From contig CM030719.1 of assembly GCA_017979445.1 (NCBI GenBank), positions 21,111,292 through 21,175,291 on the forward strand: a stretch of DNA of 64,000 bases. Direction: 5' to 3'. The notes beneath the pieces were generated by a model. The model was not told the DNA's origin and made no database searches. It saw only the letters and a program-made list of their open reading frames with translations. This DNA comes from Akebia trifoliata. Taxonomy: Eukaryota; Streptophyta; Magnoliopsida; Ranunculales; Lardizabalaceae. The position numbers and the translations under genes were made by a program. Below are positions 1 to 11,389 of this stretch, one piece after another. Numbering within the stretch: position 1 is the first letter of the stretch; every line of letters begins with the position of its first letter.

Positions 1-201
1 AAGCCTTTAGAGGTCTGTTTCGACTTTCAAGGAAGATTTGTGCTTGAACTCTTTTGAAGTAGAACACAATAATCTTATATTCTAACTCAAGCATAGAAAC
101 CCATGTACTAGTGTTACGAATTTTCTTCTCTTCATATAAAATTTGTTTGTTACAGATTTTAACTTTTGCTTCAAGATTTTGTATCTAGGAGAAACAGAAG
201 C
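1..201. other. Left flank, no gene recognised
   Basis: This AT-rich stretch lies outside the Harbinger transposon that begins at 205. It is the original neighbour of the sequence at 7066 onward, so it could belong to DNA downstream of the DHAD gene. I see no coding or RNA feature in it. Confidence 0.4.
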
Positions 202-483
202 TCAGGGCTGTTCGTTTGGAATAGAAAAGCCAACTCAATTGACTTTTTTAGCTTTTAAGCCAAAAAAGCTCCGTAAACAATGTTCGTTTGAGCTCTTTTA
301 GCTCCAATGAAAATCAATAAAAGTAAAAAATCAGCTTTTATTCAGAGACGTTACGGAGAGGCTTCTTTCTTTTGCTTCTGTACAAAGCCGAACATCGAAA
401 ACGGCTATTGAATAATGACCAAAAAGCCCTTCATCTTTTTCTCTATTTCCAACGAAAAAACAGTCTGTTTCGTTACAGACTTC

Positions 484-760
484 GAACGACTGTAAACCCT
501 CTCGTCACTCTCTACTCTCACTCTCGACTTCGTTCTTCTTAGATTTCTCTCGGCTCACACCTCCTCGTCAACGCCGAACGACTGTAAACCCTCCTCGTCA
601 CTCTCTACTCTCACTCTCGGCTTCGTTCTTCTTAGATCTCTCTCGGCTCACACCTCCTCGTCAACGTTGAACGACTGTAAACACCTCCTCGTCACTCTCC
701 ACTCTCAATCTTGGCTCACACAAATCGATCTCTCAAGGGTAAACCCCTCGTCGTCACTCT
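484..760 (+). repeat. Tandem repeat, about 92-bp unit, in the 5' region of the Harbinger element
   Basis: The marker GAACGACTGTAAAC starts at 484, 576 and 669, giving spacings of 92 and 93 bp. The units are pyrimidine-rich (CTCGTCACTCTCTACTCTC) and a more degenerate fourth copy follows to about 815. The position 5' of both transposon genes suggests a promoter or leader array, but that is inference. Confidence 0.8.
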
Positions 761-1568
761 CTACTCTCATTCTCGGCTTCCTTCTTCTTAGATCAGTCTC
801 GGCTCACACAAATCGATCGCTCAACACTCTCTACAGATCGCGAATCTTGGGTTTCCTCATCACTCACGAAGGTAAAATCTCTACTCTCTGCTTTCGATTT
901 TGTTGCCTCAGTGTATACCCTTCTCTCACCCTCTCCACTCCAAATCTGAACAAAAAACTATGGGATCTCCTGCAACTAATTTATGAGTCTTGTTGGGGTT
1001 GGGTTTGATAGAAAAAATGAACAACTTGCAACTTGTATCCTTACATTTTCACGAATTTTATTTTATTTAATGTTTTCTGTCAAAAACTTGAATTGGTTTT
1101 GTTATTGGGATTGAATCTAAAAGCATGGAAATCTCTTTTGATTCTATTGGATTTTCGTTGTGGGTGAATTTATTTATATTGTTTGCAGCTTTGGATGACA
1201 AGTTTTCTGATTTCTATGGGATTTCTAGTTGTTTTTGTGTTTATTTAAAATTGTAATTGGATAGGTGTGGAATGGGTAAAAAAAACTGGAAATTGATGAT
1301 TGTTATATGTTCAGGATTTGTGGTTGAGTTTCTTCATGATGTTTGAAGCTTTTGCTAATTTTCTGATTAAATTTGTTATTTTCTTCAATGATTTAGTTGA
1401 AAACTTGGATTGGATTGGTGTGGGATTGATAAAAAAGATAGGTTGTTCTACTATTTTTAGGTTGTTGAGTTCCTCGTTGAGATTTGAAGTTGGTTTTAAG
1501 TTATGGTTTTTGCTATTCTTCTCCAAGTATATCTTTGGACAATTTGGAACTTATGGGGAGGTAGGTGA

Positions 1569-2014
1569 TAGGGGTGCACATTGGATTGGATAAATCCGAG
1601 ATCCGAACCAATCCGAAGCCTTTGGATTGGATTGGTTCGGATTAAACACACCCACGGTTTGGGTACGGATTGAAGAAAAAAAAATCCGATTAATTTGGTT
1701 CGGTTCCGGATTAGGATATAATAGAACCGAACCAATCCGATTAATTTTTTTATTACCCCAAAGTCCACGCTTAAAAAAAGTCCTACTTGTTTTTAAGGTT
1801 TGAAGATTGGAGGAGATAGAATATTTGGATTGAGGAAGAAGGTATCTATCTTCAATAAGTATGAGAACCGAGAACCGATCCGAACCAAGATTGGATTGGC
1901 TCGGTTCTATAGGGTAATTGGATTGGTTCGGTTTCAAATTTGTAGAACCGATCATGTTTGGTTCGATTCCAATTTTGTCAAAATCCGAACCAATCCGAAC
2001 CATGTGCACCCCTA
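1569..2014. mobile_element. hAT-type MITE, 446 bp, nested in the Harbinger element
   Basis: The ends TAGGGGTGCACAT and its inverted copy are perfect over about 13 bp. The flanking 8-mers, gtaggtga (1561-1568) and ctaggtga (2015-2022), match at 7 of 8 positions, as expected of a hAT target duplication. The body is built of many direct and inverted copies of a GGTTCGGATTGG-like motif, so it is strongly self-complementary. It has no coding capacity. Confidence 0.85.
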
Positions 2015-2386
2015 CTAGGTGAATCAAATGTATTGAAAAGAAAATTCGTAGTGGTATGTGCAAAGCTTATGAACAAACTCCTTAAGAGTTTTAACCTAAG
2101 GTCCAACAAAGCAAAACAAGTTAAATCTGTGCACATGGGTTGTTCAATACTTATATAGAATTGGGTTCGGCTAAATAAGCTCCTAACACTTGCTAATAAC
2201 TGTATTAGCTAAATTACATATATTTAGATAGAATTCCTCACGTGACAATATCACTTTTTAAAGTAAAAACTGTCATTGTCTCCTAACACTAGGTCTCGAC
2301 CCTTCTTACCATTTTTATTTTATTTTTTGAAGTTGGGTTTGATTTTAATTGGATTTAAACTCACCCTTGTTGGAAAACATTTAAAA

Positions 2387-2523
2387 CATGCTTGGGTTAT
2401 GCTCAAGTTGTCTAGTTGTCTTGATCTCGGAAGAGATTTAAAACCATGCTTGGGTTATGCTCAAGTTGTCTAGTTGTCTCGATCTCGGAAGAGATTTAAA
2501 ACCATGCTTGGGTTATGCTCAAG
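2387..2523. repeat. Tandem repeat, 58-bp unit, about 2.4 copies
   Basis: CATGCTTGGGTTATGCTCAA recurs at 2387, 2445 and 2503, exactly 58 bp apart, with almost no divergence between units. It lies in the untranslated 5' part of the Harbinger element. Confidence 0.85.
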
Positions 2524-3328
2524 GTAGAAATTGTACAACTGTTTCCTTTCCATCAAATTTGAAGTAAGGTGTAGGATAATGTGATTAATTTTATGGATCT
2601 ACCACTTTGGGGATTCATCTCTTTCTTTTTATTATGAGGATGCAAGCTTACAATCTTAGCTAAGGTACAACTAAAAGCCTTCCTATAGTGTAATTTTAAT
2701 GTTGATTCTACATTTCTTTTTAGATTCTCTCTCTTTGTTGATTTTTGTGATTTCAGGGTAAGTTTAGCAATTTTAACCACACTTAAATTGTATTTTCCTT
2801 TATGTAAACAATACTCACCCAACCATATGTTCAGATTTATTTTTATTTTTATTTAAACAGTCCTTTATGTAAACAATACTCACTTTTTACAATTTTTTGA
2901 ACTCAAAATACCAGTTTTTTAACTTTATATTGAAAGTACTAATAACCCTTCTTTTAACTTATATTCAAATTGTATTTGTACACCTCCTATCTTTATTATA
3001 TAAAAGAGTTGGGTATTGATAAATGTGAAGGGTAAGAATGATAAAAAGGTAGAAGAAAGGAAAATAACAGTTTTTGTATGAAAAATGTAGAATTGTTCAT
3101 TTTTTAGACCATTTGGTTAAAAAACTTATTTATGAATAATGCAATTTTTTGTTTAAACTCACCTCAAATGCAGAATTTATATAGATAAATGCAAATTTAT
3201 ATAGTTATTTGCTTTATGAATTGATGGATTAGATTTCTTGACATTTTTAAAGATAAATTTTTGACTTGTTCCGATTTATTGATTATTTCTTATCTATTAT
3301 TTTTTTAAATGAATATTTAAATTGTTAG

Positions 3329-4437
3329 ATGCCGAGACAAAAAGTAACAGAACCAAAAGAAACAGAGTCAAAAATTGATTCTGCAAGATGGACACCCTAT
3401 CTTCATAAGATTTGGGTTGATATCTGCATGGAATTAGTTAAGAAGGGAAAAAGACCCGGTACTTCATTGAATGTATCGGGATATTCATCTCTAATGAAAC
3501 AATTCCAGACAACGACGGGGCTCAATTACACTAAGAAGCAACATAAGAATCACTGGGATAAAAGTAAAGCTATGTGGGCTAGATAGATTAAGCTAAAAGC
3601 ATGTAGTGGTGTGGGCTACGATGCTGCTAACAATAAGGTCTTAGCAAGCGATGATTGGTGGAACTCTTGGTTGGAGGTAATTTCCGATTAAATTACCAAA
3701 TAGAAATGTCACGTTTACCTATTCAAACCTATTAAAGAAATTTATTTATTTTGTAGAAAAATAAAATTGATGCACAATGGCGTTATGAGGGACTAGAACA
3801 TGTTGAAGAGTTGGACATACTATTTGGAAGGACCTATGCTACTGGAGAGTATGTCGTAAGCTCTTCTAATCCTGGTGTACGTCCATCTGCTGGGTCATCT
3901 AGAGTTGGAGAGTATGAGCTTCAAGATGATAATGATGACAATGATGGTGATGATGATGATCTTGCATCTGTTCAAGAAACGCAACCACCAGAGTCTCAAC
4001 CATTAGGTCCTCAGCCACCTGTTGATAGTTCTCCTAATATTGATGTTGATGGTGATGATATCCCTACATTTACTGCACCATCACACAAGAAATCTGGAGA
4101 TTTTCAATCCCATTCCAAACGACAAAAAATGACGAATGCAACTATGTTGGGACAACAGATTAATCGTTTGATTGAAGCAGTTTCGTCGAGGACGAGCGGG
4201 AGTAGTGCACCACCTCCACCACCTCCTACACAACCTGGTAGCATTAATGAGTGTATTGATCTGTTAGATGCAACAACAGAAATCATCCCTAATAGTGATC
4301 GTTATCGGTTTGCACTAAAATTATTTAGTATGAAGAAGGAGTATAGGCAAATTTGGTGCATTTTGCGAACCGATGAACTCCGTATTGGGTGGTTGGATGG
4401 TGAGATGGAGGATGCTCGAATTAATCGTTCGAAGTAG
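3329..4437 (+). pseudogene. Harbinger ORF1: MYB/SANT-like DNA-binding protein, one nonsense codon
   Basis: Exon 1 is 3329-3676 and exon 2 is 3757-4437; the intron is bounded by GTAATT and TTGTAG, and the frame continues across it for 342 codons. Residues 18-80 (SARWTPYLHKIW, then GLNYTKKQHKNHW) form the MYB/SANT-like domain found in the DNA-binding accessory protein of plant PIF/Harbinger elements. After the intron come an acidic Asp-rich stretch, a Pro-rich linker and a C-terminal helix-rich part (MKKEYRQIW). Codon 86 is TAG at 3584-3586, where the family normally has Trp, so the product would stop inside the domain. The ATG directly follows a TTGTTAG acceptor-like site, suggesting a 5'UTR intron. 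Its presumed role is to bring the transposase to the element ends; that is family knowledge. Confidence 0.85.
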
Positions 4438-4676
4438 TATTTGTATACTTTTTGATATGTATGTTTATTGCCATCTTTCATTGATGGTTATGACTATATC
4501 CCACCCCTATGGTGGTATGCTATTGACAATATCTGTTTATTTTTTTATGTTTTATGTGGATTGGGTGGTATGTCTATTATGTAGTGAATGTTAAACATGT
4601 TTATTGTGTTATCTATGTTATTTGAGTGTTATGGCTTGAATTTATATAATTTGTAATTATGTATTTATACAGACTT

Positions 4677-6090
4677 ATGAATTCCGACGATGATACTTCC
4701 ACGCACGATGATATGTCCAGTAATGATGAAATTCATGACGTGAATACCATAGATGATGATCTATCGTTAGATATTTTGGTAACAGGTGCTATTGTTGCAA
4801 TACAACAATACGCTGACACCTTTATCTATAGGGAACCACATAGGAGTTCTGTTTATACTGGAGCAGATTATGTGCGTCATATCATTGATGAAGAGAGTAA
4901 CACATGCAATGATTTATTTAGGATGGAACGACATGTTTTCCTAAATTTGTGTGATATATTAGAAGGAAGGGGTCTGTTAAAAGACGAAAAAAAGATCTCG
5001 GTCAAAGAACAAGTTGCAATGTTTGTTTATACCGTGGGTCACAATGAAAGGCATAGGGTACTGAGGGCCAGTTTTAGACATTCATTAGATACAATTAACA
5101 AATATTTTCACATAGTTCTACGAGGCTTAATTGAAATTTCAAAGCTTTTGATCGTTCCTCATAATCTCAACGAAGTCTCGATGCATATACGAACCAATGA
5201 AAGATATTGGCCATATTTCAAGGTATTTTTTTAATAATTTTCTTTTATTTACCATTATTTTTAATAACGTCAAATATCGTTATTTATATTTCAAATATGT
5301 AAATATAAGGACTGTGTTGGGGCGATTGATGGGACACACATTAGTGTACATATTCCGTTCGTGCATCAGAATAGATTTCGAGGACACAAAGGCATAACAC
5401 AAAATGTTATGGCTACTTGTGCTTTTGATATGACATTTACACATGTCGTAGCTGGATGGGAGGGATCAGCTAATGATTCTCGCGTGTTCCTCAACACTAT
5501 TACGAAGTCATCATTACAATTTCCACATCCTCCTTCAGGTTAGTTATTTTAAAGTTAAGATAAAATACAATATTAAAATGCAATTTTCACATCTTCGTTC
5601 TTAATATGTTATTTTCTTTTTTCAAGGTAAATATTATTTGGTCGACTCTGGATATCCATTGATGGAAGGTTACCTTGCACCTTATCGGGGTGTAACATAT
5701 CATTTACAAGATTTTAGAAGAGAGTCGAGGTCAAGAACAGATAAAGAATTCTTTAATTATATGCATTCTTCACTTAGGAATGTCATAGAACGATGTTTTG
5801 GAGTTTTAAAGGCAAAATGACCAATTTTGAAGCAAATGCCACGTTACAAATTCGAAACACAACGAGATATTACATTGGCTTGCATGACACTCCATAACTT
5901 CATAAGGAAGCATGCAATTGCAGATGAAGAATTCTTACGTTTCGAAGAAGAACAAATTGTGGAAGATGAAGGGGGTACACCTGAACATGATAATAATGGT
6001 GAGCCTGTAAATCGTCGATCTCGTGTTACCATGGAGAGGACAAGGACTGGAATAACTAATGCATTATATGCTGTTTATAATAGAACTTAA
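4677..6090 (+). pseudogene. PIF/Harbinger DDE transposase (HARBI1-like), one nonsense codon
   Basis: Three exons fit: 4677-5222, 5310-5538 and 5627-6090, with GT..AG introns, encoding 412 residues, a usual length for plant HARBI1-like nucleases. The catalytic acidic triad is visible: Asp in GAIDGTH (exon 2), Asp in GSANDSRV (exon 2) and Glu in NVIERCFG (exon 3). Other family marks are VDSGYP, LAPYRGV, MPRYKFETQ and CMTLHNFIRKH. The start at 4677 is preferred over 4659 because the intervening TTTATACAG resembles a splice acceptor and the N-terminus then opens with the usual acidic MNSDDD. Codon 323 is TGA (5818-5820) where Trp is expected before PILKQMPRY, just after the catalytic Glu. Otherwise the frame is clean, so inactivation looks recent. 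The protein would cut and rejoin DNA at the element ends in the nucleus. Confidence 0.88.
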
Positions 6091-6184
6091 GAACTTTGAT
6101 TTATTTTAGATTTGTTCTTAATGAAAATTACATTTATCTTTTTCTATGATGTTGTAGTACTTTTTATTTGATAAAATGTGATTT

Positions 6185-6325
6185 GTGTATGGGATGTTAT
6201 GTGGATATTGGAATGTGTATATGATGTTATGTGGAGGTTGGATTGTGTATGGGATGTTATGTGGAAGTTGGATTGTGTATGGAATGCTAATGTGTATGGG
6301 ATGTTATGTGGATATTGGATTATGT
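6185..6325 (+). repeat. Tandem repeat, about 30-bp unit
   Basis: A unit close to TGTGTATGGGATGTTATGTG is repeated four to five times at about 30-bp spacing downstream of the transposase stop codon. The long open frames here are artefacts of the repeat. Confidence 0.75.
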
Positions 6326-6423
6326 ATTATGCAGGTATTTTCTTTTTTCAGGAAAATCTCTTATGTCCATTTTTAAGAGGAGATGCTGCCAAAATTTCGA
6401 TAGAATTATAAAAATTATAAATT

Positions 6424-6484
<61 letters not shown>

Positions 6485-6733
6485 TTCTGGTCATTTTTTA
6501 TTATAATGTTAATAGTAACATTTCTCTTAAAACAATAATGAACTATAATGACTTAAAACATATTGATGTACGTATTATGTATTTTTTTTATGTTCATGTG
6601 TATTAGATATTGTGTGGATGATATATTATGTATTATGCAATGCATTATGCAGGTATTTTTTTTATTAGGAAAATTTCATATGTCCATTTTTAAGAGGAGA
6701 TGCTGCCGAAATTTTGATAGAATTATAAATTTT
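6323..6733 (+). repeat. Direct duplication of an 88-bp block flanking a TA microsatellite
   Basis: The block containing GTCCATTTTTAAGAGGAGAT occurs at about 6323-6413 and again at about 6643-6733 with few differences. Between them is a pure TA run (6431-6480). It lies in the 3' noncoding part of the Harbinger element. Confidence 0.8.
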
Positions 6734-7201
6734 ATAAATTTATTTTAATTAAAAATAATTATTTTTATAATTTTTTAATATAAATTTATTATATTTATAT
6801 ATGTATTTAGTGTAATTATATATTTATTAAAGTATTCTGATAATTTTTTATGCATTCTGGGTGCATTATCAACATTAAGGGTATTTTGGTCATTTTATCA
6901 GAATCCAGTAATAAAAAGTTATCAAACAAACATGCTTTTTTGGCTTCTGTGCTTATGTAACGAACAAGCTTCTGCTGGATATGGCTTTTCAGACTCTGGA
7001 CTTCTGCTTCTTCTAGAAGCCAGCTTCTGGAGCTGAAGCTAGCTTCTGTAAAGAACAGACCCTCAGAGTCTGAGAAGCTAAGTCTAAGAGAATCTTGTTT
7101 GTCACAAAAATTGACGAAAAAAATAGTAGAAGCAGAAGAACCTATTTCATAAAAAAGCCTAAAAGAGTCGCAGAACACGCTTGATGAGAGAAGCGAGTAC
7201 A

Positions 7202-7207
7202 TTTATT
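7202..7207 (-). promoter_or_regulatory. Possible poly(A) signal of the DHAD gene
   Basis: AATAAA on the minus strand, 37 nt downstream of the DHAD stop codon and about 140 bp before the Harbinger right end. Plant signals are loose, so this is only a candidate. Confidence 0.4.
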
Positions 7208-7243
7208 CACCACTCTATACCATCCAAATATGGTTTCTATCTT

Positions 7244-10200
7244 CTACTCATCGGTCACACAGCCCCTTGAAGCTGATTGCACATTCTTGATGTACTGAAA
7301 TGGAAAACGACACATCGTTATTTTCAACAAAGACATCCAAGACTATGGATAGTAACCAACTGTTTGGTTGTCAAAAAATAAGGGAGATTTTCTGACACAC
7401 CTTATATAGAACTCCTCTTTCAGCCTTGTATGGAGGGTGAGTCCATTTCTTTCTACGCTCCGCCATCTCTTCATCTGACAACTGAACATCCATTCTTCTC
7501 TTCTCAACATCAATAGTTATTATATCTCCATTTTCAATAAGGCCAATGGGACCACCTTCCTGAAAAAATAGATTCCAATACATTCTGTTATAATCTGCTG
7601 AAGACATATCAAGCAAGATTATAGGCATTTTATAAACACCCTTGACAGTGAAATTTTCTTGATGATTTAACAGTGAAATTTTGATAATTATTTTTTCCCA
7701 AATTTGTACTTGGTAATTTAAGTATTGAAGAGAATTTTGAAAGAAAAAAAAAATCAAAATTTCACCATTAAATCATCAAGGAAACACAACGTTGACTTAA
7801 GGTCAATTGGTGGGGGTTGGGGGGGGGGGGGGGGGGGGGGGGGGGTGTTAAACCTAATATTGCATTTTGCAAGGGGATAAACCTAATACCACAATTTAGT
7901 AGGGAGGTATTTCTAACATACCCTTTTTTAGAAGTCAAAAATGCAGAGATGGAATTTGGAAAACATGAGATGTTAAATGAGACGGAAAAAGAGCCCAAAT
8001 TACATGATATATTGAACAGTGAAGGAGAAGGTGGTCTAATTATTTCCCATCAATCGTGCATAGGGACATCAGTTCGCAGCCCTGCCGAATGATATTACCT
8101 AAAGATGATGTGGTGATCTTCTAAGAGAATTATAAATGGAGGGATTTGACAAGGATAGGTTGTTGCACAAAGAATAATCAAGAAAAAAAAGGTATTTCAA
8201 CTTGAAACAAGGGTACAGAAAGCTCAAGTTAAACACATCCAAGTCAATTCTGGAGTTGGTCCTTGACAAAAGCAAGTCATTAGCTTGTGTGTGTGACTTC
8301 TAAACAAGATGCAACCATGAAACATGTGAAAGGATTACCCAAACAAAGGATCAAATGATATATTCCATTAAAAGATGAAGGTGTGAAGTCAATTATAAGG
8401 CTATATTACCTGCGCTTCGGGGCATACGTGTCCCACGACAAATCCATGTGAACCTCCCGAAAATCTACCATCAGTCAACAAGGCAACTTCCTGCGATTTA
8501 CAAAGGAAAACATCAAATCCAATGAGGTTGCTTCGGATGAAACTGAATAATCACATTGATCTTGCATAAAGTTCAAAAAAAAGAAACAAGAACACTAGAA
8601 TATTCGAGACCAAACATTATCTAAAAAAGCAAGGTAACAACTACCATATGATCACGGAAACATTCATTTAATAGATAGTTTATTATATGGTCCTAAGATA
8701 GGACCAGACAAATAATGGCATCAATGAATTCATTCGAATGAGTGAAATGGATATTTACCTTCCCAAGACCTGCACCCATTATTGCACTTGTTGGTGTTAG
8801 CATTTCAGGCATGCCCGGTCCACCCTTGGGTCCCTCTCCTCTGATTACAACAACTTTTCCCTGAGATACAATAAAAACAATATAAGTACGAAAATAAAAA
8901 TGTTCCGCAACAACATACCCTCTAAAGGTCGTGATAATAGCATATGAAACAGTTTCACAAATTGTATAGCCTATGCCATATCAATATCATGGAGATGGCC
9001 ATAAAAAATCGAGATGCTTTATCTAGTGGTTGGAATATTCTACTATAAATAATACTAGTGGGATGATTAACAAAAAAATTCTGAACATGTGAGGTGGACC
9101 AAGTATTTTCTTTACAATTGGAACTCATTACATATTATTAATTATACAATATTGATACACTCTTGGTCCATACGTATGGTCCCTAATAATCCAGGAAGTG
9201 GATCCACCAAAAAAATCAGTGGTACGACACGTTTTGAAACCATACGAGCTTCGGCCCAAAGCAAACAATATCGTACCGTTGTGAGTTTGGGGCATTACAT
9301 TATGGTGTCAACAAAGGCATCCTTTAGTTCTATGCCATTTATGTGCACAATCAAATAGAGGGGCATATGGTATATGGGACTACGAGGGAACTTTGTTGCA
9401 CCAAATTTGATGAAAGTTTTTTTTAGACAAGGCCTTTGTGTCGGATCCAACTTCAATGTGAAATCATTGATCATCTGGATGAGAATAAATTGTAGTGAGG
9501 GCATGCAGCACATCATTACATTTGAGATCAAATAAGCACATTTTTCGAGGAAATCTCATGTGACACTTGTGTTTTGATAATATCTGGCAACACGATTGAA
9601 ATATTCCTTGGCAATTTTCTTTAGCGAAGCCTGATGAGTTGCTACTTGAGGTCATGAGCATGGTCTATAGTTTTGGCCAAAACAAACCATAACGGAACAT
9701 TGAATGCTTTGGTTTGTTTCAAAATGTTTCAATCGAGAAGGTCTCAAAATTTTCTCCTAACCAAAACCATTGCCTCGAGATGAGATTTTAAACCTTGGTT
9801 ATAACTTGGGAGCAGTATTTATTGATGAAAATCCTCTTTAACGTGCGACAAGTTATTGTTGGTGATCCATTTGTGTGTGTTAAAAGGAAGGGCCTTCTAT
9901 TAAGTTTTACCACTACAAAATCAATTACTCATTTATTTATCCATCTAAAAGCTAAGGCACTGCTATATATGGCTTGCACTACACAAAACCGAGGGAAAAC
10001 TCTCAACAGATAGCATACTCCAAAGTCCAAACACTACTACAACTGCGGGTTATTAAGTTTGAGCTAAATTTTCAAATATACATTGCAAATCAAATACTTG
10101 TACCTTAAAACTCATAGGATTCTCTGATATGGCAGCTAGCATGGACTCCTCGCCTTCAAAAACAAGAGCAGTACCTGCCAGAGACTTCCTGTCATCATCA

Positions 10201-11354
10201 TCTATGCTTATACAATAAACCATGCATCGATAGGCATAAGATGTCGAATGTCAAGAGATAACAAACGCAGAATTGATATAGTATACAGCACCAGAGAAAT
10301 ATAATCCTTCCTTCCCAGTAATTTTTGCCACGGAGCCCTCTGGTGCAAGATTTCCATACAATATCTGGATGTGTGCTGTTGCCTTGATCGGGTTCTCCAC
10401 TGGTCTTATTATTTTCTGATAAAAAAAACATCGTATTTTACTCTTCAAAATGTGTTAGAGAGATTCTATAGCCACACCAACTTTTGCTAATGCCATCCCA
10501 AATCATATGTAAATCACCAAAGAATTAGCTTAGCACACATCTTGGGGTGGCGTTATCAAAAGTTGGTGTGACAATAGAAGCTCTCTTGTTTTAAAAGGTG
10601 GAAACTAAACCCATGGATTACAGTATAGTGTTCACCATCTTACCTGACCTTCAGCCAAAGCAGGGAAAATTTTTGCATTTTCTGCTAATGTCTTCCCGGT
10701 GACTGGACAATTAAAATTTATGTTAATACTAAGGCTTGGAAGGAGCAAATGATCGGGCACAACTAATCCACTTACCAGTCATACAATCTCCGTCTAAATA
10801 CCCTTTCTCCAAAAGGTATCGAATGACCGCAGGTGTTCCTCCAATCTAAGTATAAATATAAATTAACGCATAAAAAACTCAAGCCATGCAATAAAGACCT
10901 TCAAAAAATTAACAAAATGACAGAAAAAAATTCCACACTCATCACCATTGATGAGATTCTTATAAACAAGCACACACATCACACCCACGCATGTATGAAT
11001 CGGTTGGTATATGCATGCATACCCACCCCACACACACGGATACAAAAATAAAAATTGATAATTACCAAAAAAGGGGGTAAATTCCTCATTACTTATAAAA
11101 ATAAAAATAAACTAACTTTTTTAAAAATTACTAAAAAAGAATTAAAATGTTGGACTGTCCAGCGTTCTAGTAACTCGTTGGACAGTCCAATGTTTTATGT
11201 AGTATTTTAAATTTAAACACCAGAAATGTTCCTCTATATATTCATAAAACAACATAAAACGTTGGACTGTCCAGCGATTTAGGTTGTTTTTGTCATTTTT
11301 AAAAAAGTAAATATTTCTTGATAATTAATAAAAACAAAAAATAGCCTTTTTTGG

Positions 11355-11389
<35 letters not shown>

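Larger units (their letters stand above)
205..7062 (+). mobile_element. Nearly intact PIF/Harbinger DNA transposon, 6.86 kb
   Basis: The left end (205, GGGCTGTTCGTTTGG) and the right end (reverse complement from 7062, GGGTCTGTTCTTTACA) form short imperfect terminal inverted repeats. They are flanked by a perfect 3-bp direct duplication TCA (202-204 and 7063-7065), the target duplication size of this superfamily. Inside are the two genes expected of an autonomous element: a MYB/SANT-like ORF1 (3329-4437) and a DDE transposase (4677-6090), both on the plus strand. Each carries one nonsense codon, so the copy is probably not autonomous now. A hAT-type MITE (1569-2014) and several tandem repeats sit inside. 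It ends 182 bp from the DHAD stop codon. The ends and duplication are read directly; mobility is inferred. Confidence 0.88.

Noticed and set aside
484..2523. CRISPR-like or satellite array from regular repeats
   Set aside because: Repeats of 92 and 58 bp are contiguous tandem copies without unique spacers, in a plant transposon.
6178..6748. Several overlapping frames downstream of the transposase
   Set aside because: Produced by 30-bp and TA repeats; no conserved residues.
7817..8092. Open frame starting with a poly-Gly run
   Set aside because: The start is the translated G homopolymer and the frame lies inside DHAD intron 12.
9089..9661. Overlapping open frames on both strands
   Set aside because: They lie within DHAD intron 10 and show no family similarity.
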